Shown here: one piece after another, positions 21,986 through 31,560 of the stretch
Layout of the letters: every line of letters starts with the position of its first letter
Position numbering within the stretch: the first letter of the stretch is position 1
Assembly: GCF_003864335.1 (NCBI RefSeq)
Contig: NZ_BEXA01000004.1
Location: 1-64,000 of the forward strand
Length of the DNA: 64,000 nt
Origin: Lentilactobacillus kosonis
Lineage (GTDB): Bacteria; Bacillota; Bacilli; Lactobacillales; Lactobacillaceae
Direction: 5' to 3'
Made by a program: the position numbers and the translations under genes
The notes under the pieces: model-generated
Database searches by the model: none
Told to the model about the DNA's origin: nothing
Seen by the model: only the letters and a program-made list of their open reading frames with translations

Positions 21986-22455
21986 TTATTTTTTTACTTC
22001 CAGCAAAATTAACTCTAATCCTTGATCAACACATTTACGTCGAATTTCGTTTCTCGAACCAGTAAAATGATACTCATGAGAATATACCTTATCATTTGGC
22101 AACGCGACCCCAATGTACACCGTACCAGCAGGCTTTCCTTCCAATGAATCAGGTCCAGCAGCCCCAGTAAACGAAATGCCAATATCCTTCTGCAAATCAT
22201 CTTAGCTTGACTAGCCATCCAAACAGCCGTCTCACCACTAACTACCCCATAAGTATCAATCACATCATTTGGGATACCTAGAACTTGTTCTTTAACATGG
22301 TTTGAGTAGGTGACAAATCCACCCTCAAAAACACTTGATACTCCGGCAACCTCACCAATTGTACTTTGAAATAGTCCAGCTGTTAAACTTTCAGCAGCTG
22401 TAATAGTGATATGTCGATCAATCAACATTTGAACTAATTGCTCTTGGATTGTCAT
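21986..22455 (-). CDS. CinA C-terminal-type NMN amidohydrolase (one frameshift)
   Basis: Corresponds only to the C-terminal amidase domain of CinA (PncC-like), which deamidates nicotinamide mononucleotide. Motifs: AAESLTAGL near residue 20, [18 protein letters not shown], and SFTGAAGP in the C-terminal half. An AGGAGG site sits seven bases before the ATG at 22455. Only about 70 bases separate it from pgsA, so the N-terminal CinA domain is absent, not merely missed. The frame breaks near 22199-22204 (AA for AAA), and repair gives about 156 residues. Full-length CinA beside recA is usual in related genera, so this looks like domain loss. Confidence 0.85.
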
Positions 22456-22483
22456 ATTTATGCCTCCTAAAATTATAGATACG

Positions 22484-22516
22484 AAAAAAAGAAGATAATA
22501 ACTTATCTTCTTTTTT
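22484..22516 (-). terminator. Terminator after pgsA
   Basis: Near-perfect hairpin AAAAAAGAAGATAAG/TATCTTCTTTTTT between pgsA and the cinA-type gene. It can act in both directions, but no plus-strand gene uses it. Confidence 0.82.
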
Positions 22517-22524
22517 ATTTAATT

Positions 22525-23106
22525 TTAAAATGAATCTGAAAAAATATTACGATTCTTTACAAAATAATCAATTCCTGAGTAAACCGTGAAAAACAAGCAA
22601 ATGTACAACATGATTTGACCAATCGGAAAATTGATTGCCGCAAAGAACACATTATTTAGCAATAAAAATATAATCGCTAACATTTGCGTCGTGGTTTTGA
22701 TTTTGCCTGGCCATGCAGCAGCAATAACTTGACCATCGTTTTCAACAACAATTAATCGTAATCCCGTGACCGCTAGTTCACGACAAACAATAATGGCAAT
22801 CACCCAGGCCGGTGCCATTTTAAGTTCCACTAAGAAGATAAATGCAGTCATTACCAGCATTTTATCAGCTAATGGGTCCGCAAACTTACCAAAATTTGAA
22901 ACTAGGTGATTTCTTCTAGCAATTTGACCATCTAAAAAGTCAGTAAGTGAAGCAACAATAAAGATCAATGTAGCGACGATTTGGGCGCCACTTAGAACGG
23001 TTCCGCCAATTGCAAATGTTCCTATGGTAATTGGAGTTGCTAAAACTAATATAAAAAATGGGATCAATATGATTCTAAAAATGGTTAACTTATTAGGTAA
23101 ATTCAT
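22525..23106 (-). CDS. pgsA: Phosphatidylglycerophosphate synthase
   Basis: CDP-diacylglycerol-glycerol-3-phosphate 3-phosphatidyltransferase, committed step to phosphatidylglycerol and cardiolipin. The CDP-alcohol phosphotransferase motif is present as DFLDGQIAR followed by FGKFADPLAD (about residues 57-80). Four or more hydrophobic segments, 193 residues, intact. It lies between rodZ and the cinA-type gene, the usual order in Bacilli. Confidence 0.94.
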   Translation of the reverse strand: MNLPNKLTIFRIILIPFFILVLATPITIGTFAIGGTVLSGAQIVATLIFIVASLTDFLDGQIARRNHLVSNFGKFADPLADKMLVMTAFIFLVELKMAPAWVIAIIVCRELAVTGLRLIVVENDGQVIAAAWPGKIKTTTQMLAIIFLLLNNVFFAAINFPIGQIMLYICLFFTVYSGIDYFVKNRNIFSDSF

Positions 23107-23127
23107 TTTAATTCCCTGACCTTCTTA

Positions 23128-24134
23128 TTAGTATCCAGTAGTATTTCCTGTACCAGTTGTGTCCGTGCCCGTATTCGCGGTAGTTTCGGTTGTATCCGTA
23201 GTTCCACTAGTTGTAGAGGATCCAGTGGTAGATGTACTTGAACTGTTAAATTGTAAAATTACGTTTCTTACTTGACTTGATGAACTTGGTAGCTTCATTT
23301 GCTTACCATCGACAGAAATCTCAGTAGCTGGAGCATTTCCAGAGTTAATTGTCACTGAAGACGTGCTTTCTGGCAATGAGACTGTGTGATTTTTGCCTGA
23401 TGACAATGTATTTTGCCATAATGAACTACCATCAGCGGTGACTGAAACCCAGGCAGTGGTATCACTACCATTAGTCTTTGTAACTGATAACTTAATCTTA
23501 GGAGTAGTCTTTGCTCCCTTAACTCGGTAAGTCACATCACTATCCGAAGCTGATAGCCGCGTAAAACTAACTTTCTTAGCAGTTTTCTTAACCTTCTTAG
23601 TTGCCTGCGTTGAACTTTTACTGCTACTTGCCGAAGCTTGCTTTTTCGAGCTTGAACTAGAAACCGACACTTTGCTAGTCTCAATTTCAGGCTTGCTAGT
23701 ATTCCTAGTAGTTTTGGCCGCCGCAACCCAAATTGCAATTAGAATGACTAATACAATCAATGAGACTGCGATAATTGGTACATATCTTCTAACCTTTTCA
23801 CTCCGCTCATCAGCCTTTCGCTGAACCGAACGAGTTTGCGGATTATCATCATTACTCGATCGACATACTCTGGGGCCTCAGTATCGGGCAAATTATGATT
23901 AAATTCATTGAGCAGCTCCTGACCATTAAGTCCAACAGAATCTGCGTATTGCTTTACAAATGCCCGAACGTAAAAATCTCCAGGCAAGGCATCAAAATCG
24001 TTCTCTTCAATTGCCATCAAGTAACGTTTTTGAATTTTAGTGTTCTTCTGCAAGTCATCAAGAGTGTAGCCTTTAGCAACTCTTGCATCATGCAATTTTT
24101 GTCCAATTGTTTCAGATTGGTTTTCGTTATCCAT
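23128..24134 (-). CDS. rodZ: RodZ-like HTH membrane protein (one frameshift)
   Basis: Cytoskeletal protein with an N-terminal helix-turn-helix (about residues 10-75: GQKLHDARVAKGYTLDDL), one membrane segment (SLIVLVILIAIWVAAA), a Ser/Lys-rich linker, a C-terminal beta domain (DUF4115) and a Thr/Ser/Gly-rich tail. RodZ links MreB to the elongation machinery. The frame breaks near 23853-23857 after APEYVDR; adding one base gives SNDDNPQTRS and about 335 residues. It fits with the many shape genes in this window. The Ser/Thr-rich tail is low complexity and probably extracellular. Confidence 0.87.
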
Positions 24135-24214
24135 ACTGACTCTCCATTGCTTTTATTATCATTTAATTTCAGTATATCATATGATTTCTATCAAATTTAA
24201 GACTTAAAAATTAT

Positions 24215-25505
24215 TTAAACTTTCTTTCCAATTGTGACGCATCCAGGTGTGTAATTAGCCAAGAAATCGCTACTAATTTGCTTAATATCATCCAGAGTTA
24301 GCTTACTAATGATTGCAATTTCATCGTAAACTGTTTGTGGTTCAGCTCCGAATCCATAAAATTGATTAGTGATTGCCTCTGGCGAATCCATCATCGCAAT
24401 GTAACTTCCTAGCAGTTCTCGTTTTTGCAATTCAAATTCATCCTGCTTGTCATTAATGAGATCCGGAATTTGATCAACGATTTCACGTAATTTTGCCACA
24501 AATTGCTTAGGATTATCAGTATCACCCGCGAGCATTACAAATGCAAATCCCCGCTCCACCTCAACTTCGAAGGAAAATGAATCGTCAATAATTCCTTGAT
24601 GATATAAATCATCATACTGAACTGAGTTTTCAGAAAAAATAGATTCATCAACAAACTCAATCCTAACTCATACTTTAAACTTACTGCTTCTTCACCTGGA
24701 ATTAGTTTAAAGTTACCTCGCATGGTAAAAGAAGCTTTAGGACGAGAAACATCCATAGCTAAAATTTGAGTCTGACCAGTTAGTGACTTGGGCTGGGGCG
24801 CCACAAATTGAACATTCAGCTCATGTTTGGGATACTTTACTTGGTTTTGATGAATTAATGACATAATTTCTTCTGGGACTAAATTACCGCTAATAATTAA
24901 AGTCATGTTTTCTGGCCGATAGAACGTATCGTAGGCCAGCTTCAGATCTCCAACTGTGATTTTTGCTAATGACTCCTCTGAGCCCGCAATATCGTCAGCT
25001 AAGGCCGTTTCTGGATACATTGATTGAACACTAGTAGTAAACAGTTGATTATCAGGATCATTTTTATACATATTAATTTCTTGAGCAATAATCCCTTTTT
25101 CACGGTTAACTTTTTGCTCAGTAAAGTAAGGTTGCATAACAAAATCGAGTAGCAATTCGAGATTTTTATTCACATTATCAGTTGACGAAAAAATGTAGTT
25201 AGTTTTTGTGAATGATGTATAAGCGTTGGAACGACCACCATTCTTGTTGAAAAGCTCAAAAACATCATAATCTCGCTTATCAAACATTTTGTGCTCTAAA
25301 AAGTGGGCAATTCCTGCTGGTTGGTTAATTAACTTACCATCGCGAATAAAACTTGTATCTGCTGAACCATAATTAACACTTAACACGGCAGAAGTTCGTT
25401 TAAATCCTGTCATTGGGTTCAAAATACTTTTAGTCCGTTAGGTAGAATTTCAGATAGAACCTGTTCATCAAATTCCGGGTAATTAATTGTCTTCATCAAT
25501 CTCAT
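24215..25505 (-). CDS. ymfH: M16 peptidase-like YmfH (two frameshifts)
   Basis: M16B family protein; in Bacillus the YmfF/YmfH pair is linked to EF-P 5-aminopentanol modification. The zinc motif HFLEH (HxxEH) is present near residue 70. The start at 25505 has an AAAGG site and lies inside the end of ymfF, a 23-base overlap that suggests coupling. Breaks: near 25422-25425 (T4 for T5 before NPMTGFKRTSA) and near 24666-24668 (between KYELG and EFVDES). Repaired length is about 430 residues. The missing piece around 24560-24670 reads FSENSVQYDDLYHQGI once repaired. Confidence 0.87.
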
Positions 25506-26758
25506 CACTACCTTTCAAGGAATAAATTGCTCTTAACTTCAATCGCTTAGCTAATTCGATGATTTCGTTGATGCTAACCGCATTAACTCCAGCAATATAA
25601 CTGGCATCATCAACATTAGTCCCAATAATTTCATGAATAAATAACTTACCAATTTGAGAACCAAGTGAATCAGCACTTGATTACGCTGATCAATCAACGA
25701 TTGCTTAATACCAGCTATTACTTGCTGATCAATTTGACCACCCATAATCTTATGAATCGACTCTGCCACTAAATTTTCAACCAGAGCTTGATTTTGAGGT
25801 AAAATCCCAGCCGAAACGGTCAATGATCCATTCAGTGAATTGTAAGAAGACGAGATGTCATATGCTAAACTTTGCTTTTCCCGGACATCAGTAAAAAGTA
25901 TTGATTGAGGCGATCCTCCCAATAATTGGTTAAGAATGACTGCTGGATAATATAACTGATCACCTGAATAAACTGGCAACTCATATCCCATCGTTAAAAT
26001 AGTTTGTTCAATATCTAAAATTTTTTCATCACGAAACACTTGATTACTTTGAGGTAACTTTACAAATGGTTTTAATTGTTCAAATTTGTGATTGGCTTTA
26101 GGCAAAATATTTGATAATTGGTCAACTAGTTCATCACTAGTATTTCCTCCGATAAATGCCATTATATTAGCGTTTGTAAGCAGCCATTGATAGAATTGAT
26201 AAATTGTCGATGAATCTAATGCCTCCAATTGTTCAGCTGTTCCATACAGAAAACTACCATGATTGGCATCATTAGGAAACATTAATTTTTGCAACTGAAT
26301 ATTAGCGTAATATTCTCTGTCCTCAATAATCGAGTTTAAATAATTTAATAAATTTGCTTTATGCAAATCAAAAAAATTGGATTCGAATTGATTGTTTTCC
26401 ACCAATGGATGATTGATCACTTCATCCAAAAAGTTGATAATTTCAGCACAACATGTTGGTTGTCAGGCAAGTATTTATCATTAGGAAAACTAATATTAAC
26501 TCTTAAGGTATGAATATCTCCATAACGTAAAACGGTTACTCCAAAACTAGCACCAAACATACGAGAAAGCTGTCTCGACACTTCAGTTTCACTTATATAT
26601 TTCTCCGTGGCATTGCCTAATAATTCGCTTAGCATTGCCATTTTGGCAAAATTTCGTTCATCTGATTTCAATGTAAAATAAATTGAAAGTTTAGTTGTTT
26701 TAAATTTGTCAGTATTATAAGTGACGATTTTTAGATTATCTAATTTATTTTTGTCCAC
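25483..26758 (-). CDS. ymfF: M16 peptidase-like YmfF (two frameshifts)
   Basis: Partner of YmfH, M16 fold without a clear HxxEH motif, so probably the non-catalytic half of a heterodimer. I place the start at GTG 26758, six bases after AAGGAGG; an in-frame ATG 33 bases earlier lacks such a site. Breaks: near 26449-26452 (after NQHVV, before EIINFLDEV) and near 25677-25680 (after RNQVL, before SLGSQIGKLF). Two added bases give about 425 residues. It is the first gene of the pair, with rodZ downstream. Confidence 0.86.
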
Positions 26759-26838
26759 AAGCATCCTCCTTGGATGAATCACAAATTTCATACTAAATTA
26801 ACCACGGAAAAATCTCAACCGTATTTTCATAAATTAAT

Positions 26839-26881
26839 AAAAAAAGAGTAACTCCGGGCAGTTTCCCCGCTAAGTTACTCG
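26839..26881 (-). terminator. Terminator of the amino-acid ABC operon
   Basis: Hairpin with arms GAGTAACTT and GGAGTTACTC around a GC-rich centre, followed on the minus strand by TTTTTTT. It lies just after the substrate-binding protein gene. Confidence 0.88.
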
Positions 26882-26887
26882 AGTAAA

Positions 26888-27752
26888 TTAATCATTATCA
26901 TTCTTTAATAATGGTGATGATACCTTTTGACCAAACCATTTTTGATCAATTTGTTTTAGCTTTGCCATTTTTAGCAAGTTTTTTAAGTCCCTCGTTAATT
27001 TTAGCTTGCAGCTTACTATCGCCTTTTCTCATCCCTACCGCATAAGATTCTTTAGGAAAAGCACTTTTAACAATTCGATACGATGAATGATCTGCTTGAT
27101 GAGCAATATAGTAATCGGCATAAATACTATCAATCAACAGGCCTTGAATTCGATTAGAATTTAAATCAATAAATGCGTCTGTGAATGAATCATACAGAAC
27201 TGGCTCCTGATTTTTAATCCGATTCTTTAATAATTTTGGTTGATTGTCGATATCCATGGCACCAGCTGAACCAGTCTGAACTCCCGCAGATTTTCCCTTC
27301 ATATCGGCAAAGCTACGAATCTGATTTTTCTTCTTAGTAACTAAAATTTGATCATTAATTAAATATGGATTACTAAAATCAATTTGCTTGGAACGTTCAG
27401 GCGTAATTGACAACCCATTCCAAATCAAATCAATCGTTCCGTTTCTTAACTCTGTAACATTCATGGACCAATCAATTGGCTGAAAATCAACTTTAATTCC
27501 GTATTGTTTAAAAACTGCCTTAGCTAAGTCAACATCATAACCAACAATTTTACCACTCTTAGTTTGATATCCCATTGGCACAAAACTATCGTCTAGGCCA
27601 ATGACGATGTGCTTACTCTTTTTGACAGTCTCCCAAGTATCCGGTTTGGTTTCTAGCTTTTGACGTGACTCAATTCGACAACCAGATAGTAAAACCGGAA
27701 TTAGCATCAAGGTGATAATCATTAAGCCCCTAATTAATCTTTTTTCATTCAA
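26888..27752 (-). CDS. Amino-acid ABC transporter substrate-binding lipoprotein (frameshift near end)
   Basis: Extracellular polar amino-acid binding protein with a lipoprotein signal (positive N-terminus, hydrophobic stretch, LLSGC lipobox near residue 25), then the SBP_bac_3 fold (VIGLDDSFVPMGYQ, GYDVDLAKAVF, NGLSITPERSKQIDFS). In the raw sequence it stops at 26946, but removing one A near 26957-26960 extends it with QIDQKWFGQKVSSPLL to a stop at 26888, about 287 residues. The listed TTG start is close to its AAGGGG. An ATG at 27748 (MKKRLIRGL) would fit better if one A is missing in the A6 run beside it. Third gene of permease-ATPase-SBP under a T-box with a His-type specifier, so histidine uptake is my inference. 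Confidence 0.85.
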
Positions 27753-27759
27753 TCACCCC

Positions 27760-28395
27760 TTACTTCAATTGTTCAACCCGAAGGATGTTATCAGCAATCT
27801 TTTCAGCAAAATCCATATCGTGAGTAACCACAATTTGAGTCATACCTTGCTGTTTCAAATCAATAATAATTTTCGCAACCTCATCTCGCAATTCAGGATC
27901 TAAGGCAGAAGTTGGCTCATCATAACAGAGCACCTTTGGATTCATAGCCAAGGCTCTAACAATAGCCACTCGCTGTTTTTGTCCTCCAGAAAGTTGGTAT
28001 GGATAAAGGTTTTCTTTACCCGCTAAACCCAATCTTTCTAATAATTCGACGGCTGTGCGTTTAACATCTTTTGTGTCAGCCTTCTTTACTAGTTTTGGTG
28101 CCAACGTGATATTATCAAGAACGGTTAAATTCGGAAATAATTGATAATCTTGAAAAACTACTCCAATGATCATATTTTGGGGATTAGCATCGGTCGGATC
28201 AAATTCTTGATTATCCCAATAAAATTTTCCTGAGTCAACTCGTTCAAGGCCTGTAATACAACGTAATAAAGTAGTTTTACCAGCACCAGAAGGACCAACA
28301 ACCGATAAGATATCTTGATCATTTACTTTAACGGATAAATCATTAATTATCGTTCGGCTACCAAATCGCTTAACTAAATTCTTAACTTCTAACAT
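27760..28395 (-). CDS. Amino-acid ABC transporter ATPase
   Basis: ATP-binding subunit of a polar amino-acid importer (GlnQ/HisP class), about 211 residues. Walker A GPSGAGKTT near residue 35, signature LSGGQKQR, Walker B LCYDEPTSALDP, and the switch His in VTHDMDFAEKIAD. I use the ATG at 28395 (MLEVKNLVKRFG, AGGGGT site); an in-frame TTG at 28416 overlaps the permease stop and lacks a site. Intact, between the permease and binding-protein genes. Confidence 0.92.
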   Translation of the reverse strand: MLEVKNLVKRFGSRTIINDLSVKVNDQDILSVVGPSGAGKTTLLRCITGLERVDSGKFYWDNQEFDPTDANPQNMIIGVVFQDYQLFPNLTVLDNITLAPKLVKKADTKDVKRTAVELLERLGLAGKENLYPYQLSGGQKQRVAIVRALAMNPKVLCYDEPTSALDPELRDEVAKIIIDLKQQGMTQIVVTHDMDFAEKIADNILRVEQLK

Positions 28396-28406
28396 TGATA
28401 ACACCC

Positions 28407-29059
28407 CTATCTCCAAACACTAGATTTCTTTTCAATCAATCGCAATATAACCGTGCAGACTGCCGTTAACAATAAGTAGATTACCCCAGCGATAATCAAC
28501 GGGAGTAATGTAACATCTCTTGCGCTAGCAACGTTTCCAGCTCGTAAGAGATCACCTAAACCAATTACGTAAACTAATGAGGAATCCTTGATTAAATTAA
28601 CGACTTCGTTTCCAATTGAAGGTAACACAATTTTAAACACTTGTGGAATCACAATGTACCTGATTGTTTGCCAATAAGTTAAGCGCAATACCCGCGCACT
28701 TTCAAATTGTCCCTTGGGAATGGCTTGAAAACCACCCCGGAAAATTTCAGCAAAATAAGCCGTGTAATTTAAAACGAATGCGAATAAAGCCGCTTCATAT
28801 CGTGGAAAACAATTGCAAATGGGTGCATCAATGGCAATCCATAGAACACAATAATTAGTTGGAGCAGCAGTGGTGTCCCTCGCATTAACCAAACATAAAA
28901 ATTAATTAACCAAACTAATGGCTTGAATTTACTAATCATCCCTAATCCAACAATTGCCCCAAGTGGTACGGATGCAATCAATGTCCAGAAGAACACAGAC
29001 AATGTCATTTTAGTTCCGGATAATAGCGCTGGTAAAATTTGACCTAAATAATCTATCAT
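28407..29059 (-). CDS. Amino-acid ABC transporter permease (one frameshift)
   Basis: Inner-membrane subunit of the HisMQ family with about five membrane segments and the EAA-like loop (GQFESARVLRLTYWQTIRYIVIPQ) that contacts the ATPase. The ATG at 29059 has GGAGG and lies directly after the second T-box terminator. The frame breaks near 28803-28807 in TTTTCC: one more base joins HPFAIVF to PRYEAALFAFVLNYTAYFAEIFRGG. Repaired length about 217 residues. First gene of the importer operon. Confidence 0.9.
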
Positions 29060-29465
29060 AATAATTTCCTCCATAAAAAGTCCCCTTGGTAAAATACACC
29101 AAGAGGACGATGGTTTTCGCGGTTCCACCTCAATTTGTAGCGAATTCACATCCGCTACCTCAAGAAGTTTAGCTATTTGAAATCAAAAAACGCCCTCTTA
29201 GACTTAGTAGCCTAAGAGGGCGAATTAAATCGCGGTTCCACCTCATGTTTGTCCACAACTGCAGACCTCAAGAGTTTAATAACTAAACTTCAGCAATAAC
29301 GTGCTCACCGTTTTTCCCTACACCATTGCTGGCTTCAAGAAAATAACTCCCAGATGTGAACTAAACTAGTTTACCATCCCATTTTCAGCAAACAGGGACT
29401 CTCTGTTGATAAACGTCATTTAGATTTCTGATCAACGTTTTTATTCATGTCAAAATGTTAACTAA
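29060..29465 (-). promoter_or_regulatory. T-box leader with one stem I and two T-box/terminator modules
   Basis: The 400-base leader holds two copies of TGAGGTGGAACCGCG (minus strand, around 29231-29246 and 29117-29132). Copy one is followed by a strong terminator (arms CGCCCTCTTAG, 29185-29222), copy two by another (arms GTCCTCTTGGT/ACCAAGGGGAC then TTTTT) just before the start. Only one stem I is visible (from about 29440 to 29310), with CAC at 29356-29358 followed by ATCTGGGAG, placed as a specifier would be. The second module repeats only the region from stem III on (AAACTTCTTGAGGTAGCGG). Confidence 0.88.
29185..29222 (-). terminator. First T-box terminator of the importer leader
   Basis: Long GC-rich hairpin CGCCCTCTTAG/CTAAGAGGGCG followed by TTTTTT on the minus strand. 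It lies between the two T-box copies. Confidence 0.92.
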
Positions 29466-29494
29466 ATAATACTTAATGTAATTCAATCCGTCAA
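29466..29494 (-). promoter_or_regulatory. Promoter of the importer leader
   Basis: Minus strand TTGACG, 17-base spacer, TATTAT, upstream of the T-box leader. The -35 lies in the intergenic region next to the minD stop codon at 29504. Confidence 0.75.
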
Positions 29495-29503
29495 GGTGTT
29501 AAT

Positions 29504-30310
29504 TTAATTCTTTTTAAACCACCCTGTAAATTTTTGCCAAAAAGACTGCGTAGATTCCTCTTTCATCTCCATCAACGGCACAGATTCACCAGTAATTCGA
29601 CGGGCGATGTCACGGTATCCCTGACCTGCAGGATTATCAGAATCTAATACGATTGGTTCACCTCTGTTTGAGGTTGAGATAACCGCATCATCATCAAATA
29701 CAATTCCAAGTAATTCAACGCCAAGATGATGTGTAATTTCATCAATATCCATTACAGAACCATCTTTCATCATGTGGGTTCTAATCCGATTGATAATTAA
29801 CAATGGTTCTTCTTTAAGTGGATTGGTCTCTAATAACCCTACTACCCGGTCAGCATCACGAACTGCTGAAATTTCTGGAGTAGTAACAATTAATGCACCA
29901 TCCGCTCCAGCAATCGCATTCATAAATCCAGTTTCAATTCCAGCCGGACAATCAATTAAAACATAATCAAAGTCTGGTTTTAATTCGTCAACGATTTCGA
30001 CTACCTGATCGGCAGTTAGTGCAGATTTATCAGCGTTTTGTGCTGCTGGCAACAAGTACAACATGTCGTCAAATCGCTTGTCCTTTACTAATGCTTGAGC
30101 CAGCTTAGCGCGACCTAAGGCCACATCCACGATGTCATACATAATTCGATTATCTAACCCCAAAACAACATCAAGGTTTCTCAACCCAATATCTAAATCC
30201 ATTAAAACGACTTTTTTACCCATCATTGCTAATGCCGTACCGATATTGGCTGATGAGGTTGTCTTACCAACGCCACCTTTTCCTGAGGTGATAACTAACG
30301 CTTTACCCAT
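29504..30310 (-). CDS. minD: Septum site-determining ATPase MinD
   Basis: Deviant Walker A ParA-family ATPase that recruits MinC to the membrane and blocks polar division. Walker A SGKGGVGKTT is at residues 9-18, DLDIGLRNLD near 40, DCPAGIE near 120. The C-terminus SFWQKFTGWFKKN is the amphipathic membrane-targeting helix. I use the ATG at 30310 with GGAGGAATT; longer in-frame starts lack a site. About 268 residues, intact, overlapping the end of minC by eight bases. Confidence 0.95.
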   Translation of the reverse strand: MGKALVITSGKGGVGKTTSSANIGTALAMMGKKVVLMDLDIGLRNLDVVLGLDNRIMYDIVDVALGRAKLAQALVKDKRFDDMLYLLPAAQNADKSALTADQVVEIVDELKPDFDYVLIDCPAGIETGFMNAIAGADGALIVTTPEISAVRDADRVVGLLETNPLKEEPLLIINRIRTHMMKDGSVMDIDEITHHLGVELLGIVFDDDAVISTSNRGEPIVLDSDNPAGQGYRDIARRITGESVPLMEMKEESTQSFWQKFTGWFKKN

Positions 30311-30992
30311 TATTAATTCCTCCAATCTGGTTAAAGAACTTTGGATTGATCTCACTTACATTTTCAACTTCGCCATAATCCAAAATATGCAAATCATTAA
30401 CGTAGGCAACCGTTGAGCTATTAATTTTGTTACTATTTGGAGAATCGTCTAGGATTTCAAATTGCTCACCAATTCTAACTTGTTGAGCGTTATGTACGTC
30501 CCCAATAATCAATTTATCTTCTGCATTGGGGTATCCTGCTTGAATAATTCCTGCAACATCGCCAAGTACGAACAAATTACCGCTAACGAACAGTTTACCG
30601 CCTTCATGAACATTGCCTAAAAACAGCACATCACCTGTAACCGTCTCGACTTGGCCATTTCGAATAGTTTTATCAAGAATATGGACCGTTTGCTGCTCGA
30701 TTATTCTCTTTGATTCTTCTTTGGTTACTACATCGGAAACGATTTTATGAATTGAAAAATTAGGATAATTTGCAAATACTTTTTCAATTTCCGAACGCTC
30801 ATCAGCGTTGAATAGCCGACTGCCAGTTGTAATTTCAAACGCAATTTTTCGCGGATTAGTTGAAGCTGTTTGTGTTTTTAAACCATCTAGCAGCTTAACC
30901 AATGATTTAAAAATGTCCGCGTAAGCTGCCCGATCACTTAAAAATATTTCATAACCATCTTTACTGCCTTTTAGTACCGCTGCCTCTGCCAA
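30303..30992 (-). CDS. minC: Septum site-determining protein MinC
   Basis: FtsZ polymerisation inhibitor, 229 residues. The N-terminal domain is divergent. The C-terminal beta-helix has the repeated Gly-rich pattern (NGQVETVTGDVLFLGNVHEGG, then GNLFVLGDVAGIIQAGY). The start is TTG with GGGGGT ten bases upstream. It overlaps minD and follows mreD, giving mreB-mreC-mreD-minC-minD as in many Bacilli. No MinE or MinJ is seen here. Confidence 0.92.
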   Translation of the reverse strand: MAEAAVLKGSKDGYEIFLSDRAAYADIFKSLVKLLDGLKTQTASTNPRKIAFEITTGSRLFNADERSEIEKVFANYPNFSIHKIVSDVVTKEESKRIIEQQTVHILDKTIRNGQVETVTGDVLFLGNVHEGGKLFVSGNLFVLGDVAGIIQAGYPNAEDKLIIGDVHNAQQVRIGEQFEILDDSPNSNKINSSTVAYVNDLHILDYGEVENVSEINPKFFNQIGGINNG

Positions 30993-31018
30993 CGTTAATC
31001 TACCCCCTATAATTCCAA

Positions 31019-31545
31019 TTATCGCCTATGTTCAGCATATAAAGATTCAATTGGAAAATAACAAATCGCAAAGAAAAACAGATTCAATGCCAAAGTTGGT
31101 GCCAAAGCGTTTACCAAAAAAATCGTCGCTGAAGGATCAACCTGGCCGACAAAAATATTAGCTAAAAAGTTCAAACTGATAGCTAATGTAATATCGATAA
31201 AAAATACTAGGAATCCGCTAAAAAAGTTTGGTGGCAATAATTCATAGATCGATTGCCCAATATACACAACCAACGGAAATACAAATACATATACTCCTAG
31301 CAATCCAGTGTAATAAAGATCAAACACAAACCCAATTACAGCCGCCCACAGGATTACATGAGTACTTCTTAATGAGCTTGTGAAAAATGCAGTCATACTT
31401 AACCACATTAACGTTAAATACGGCACCATTGAATTTGGAGTAGCATACAACCAGCTTGAGAACACCTGACTAATAGAACCATCCAAATAAAACATCAGCA
31501 CTAAACCAATCACAAAATAACTGATACCGGAATTCTTCTTCTCAC
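31019..31545 (-). CDS. mreD: Rod shape protein MreD (one frameshift)
   Basis: Polytopic membrane protein of the elongasome, with five to six hydrophobic segments. The GTG at 31545 has GGAGG eight bases upstream and gives MRRRIPVSVI. A one-base gap near 31525-31528 (T4 for T5) joins this to VIGLVLMFYLDGS. Repaired length is about 175 residues. It follows mreC by about fifteen bases and belongs to the mreBCD-minCD run. Confidence 0.88.
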
Positions 31546-31560
31546 TATACCAGCCTCCAA

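Noticed and set aside
23128..23250. Ser/Thr/Gly-rich stretch at the end of rodZ as a DNA repeat array
   Set aside because: It codes for a low-complexity protein tail with varied codons; no exact tandem DNA unit.
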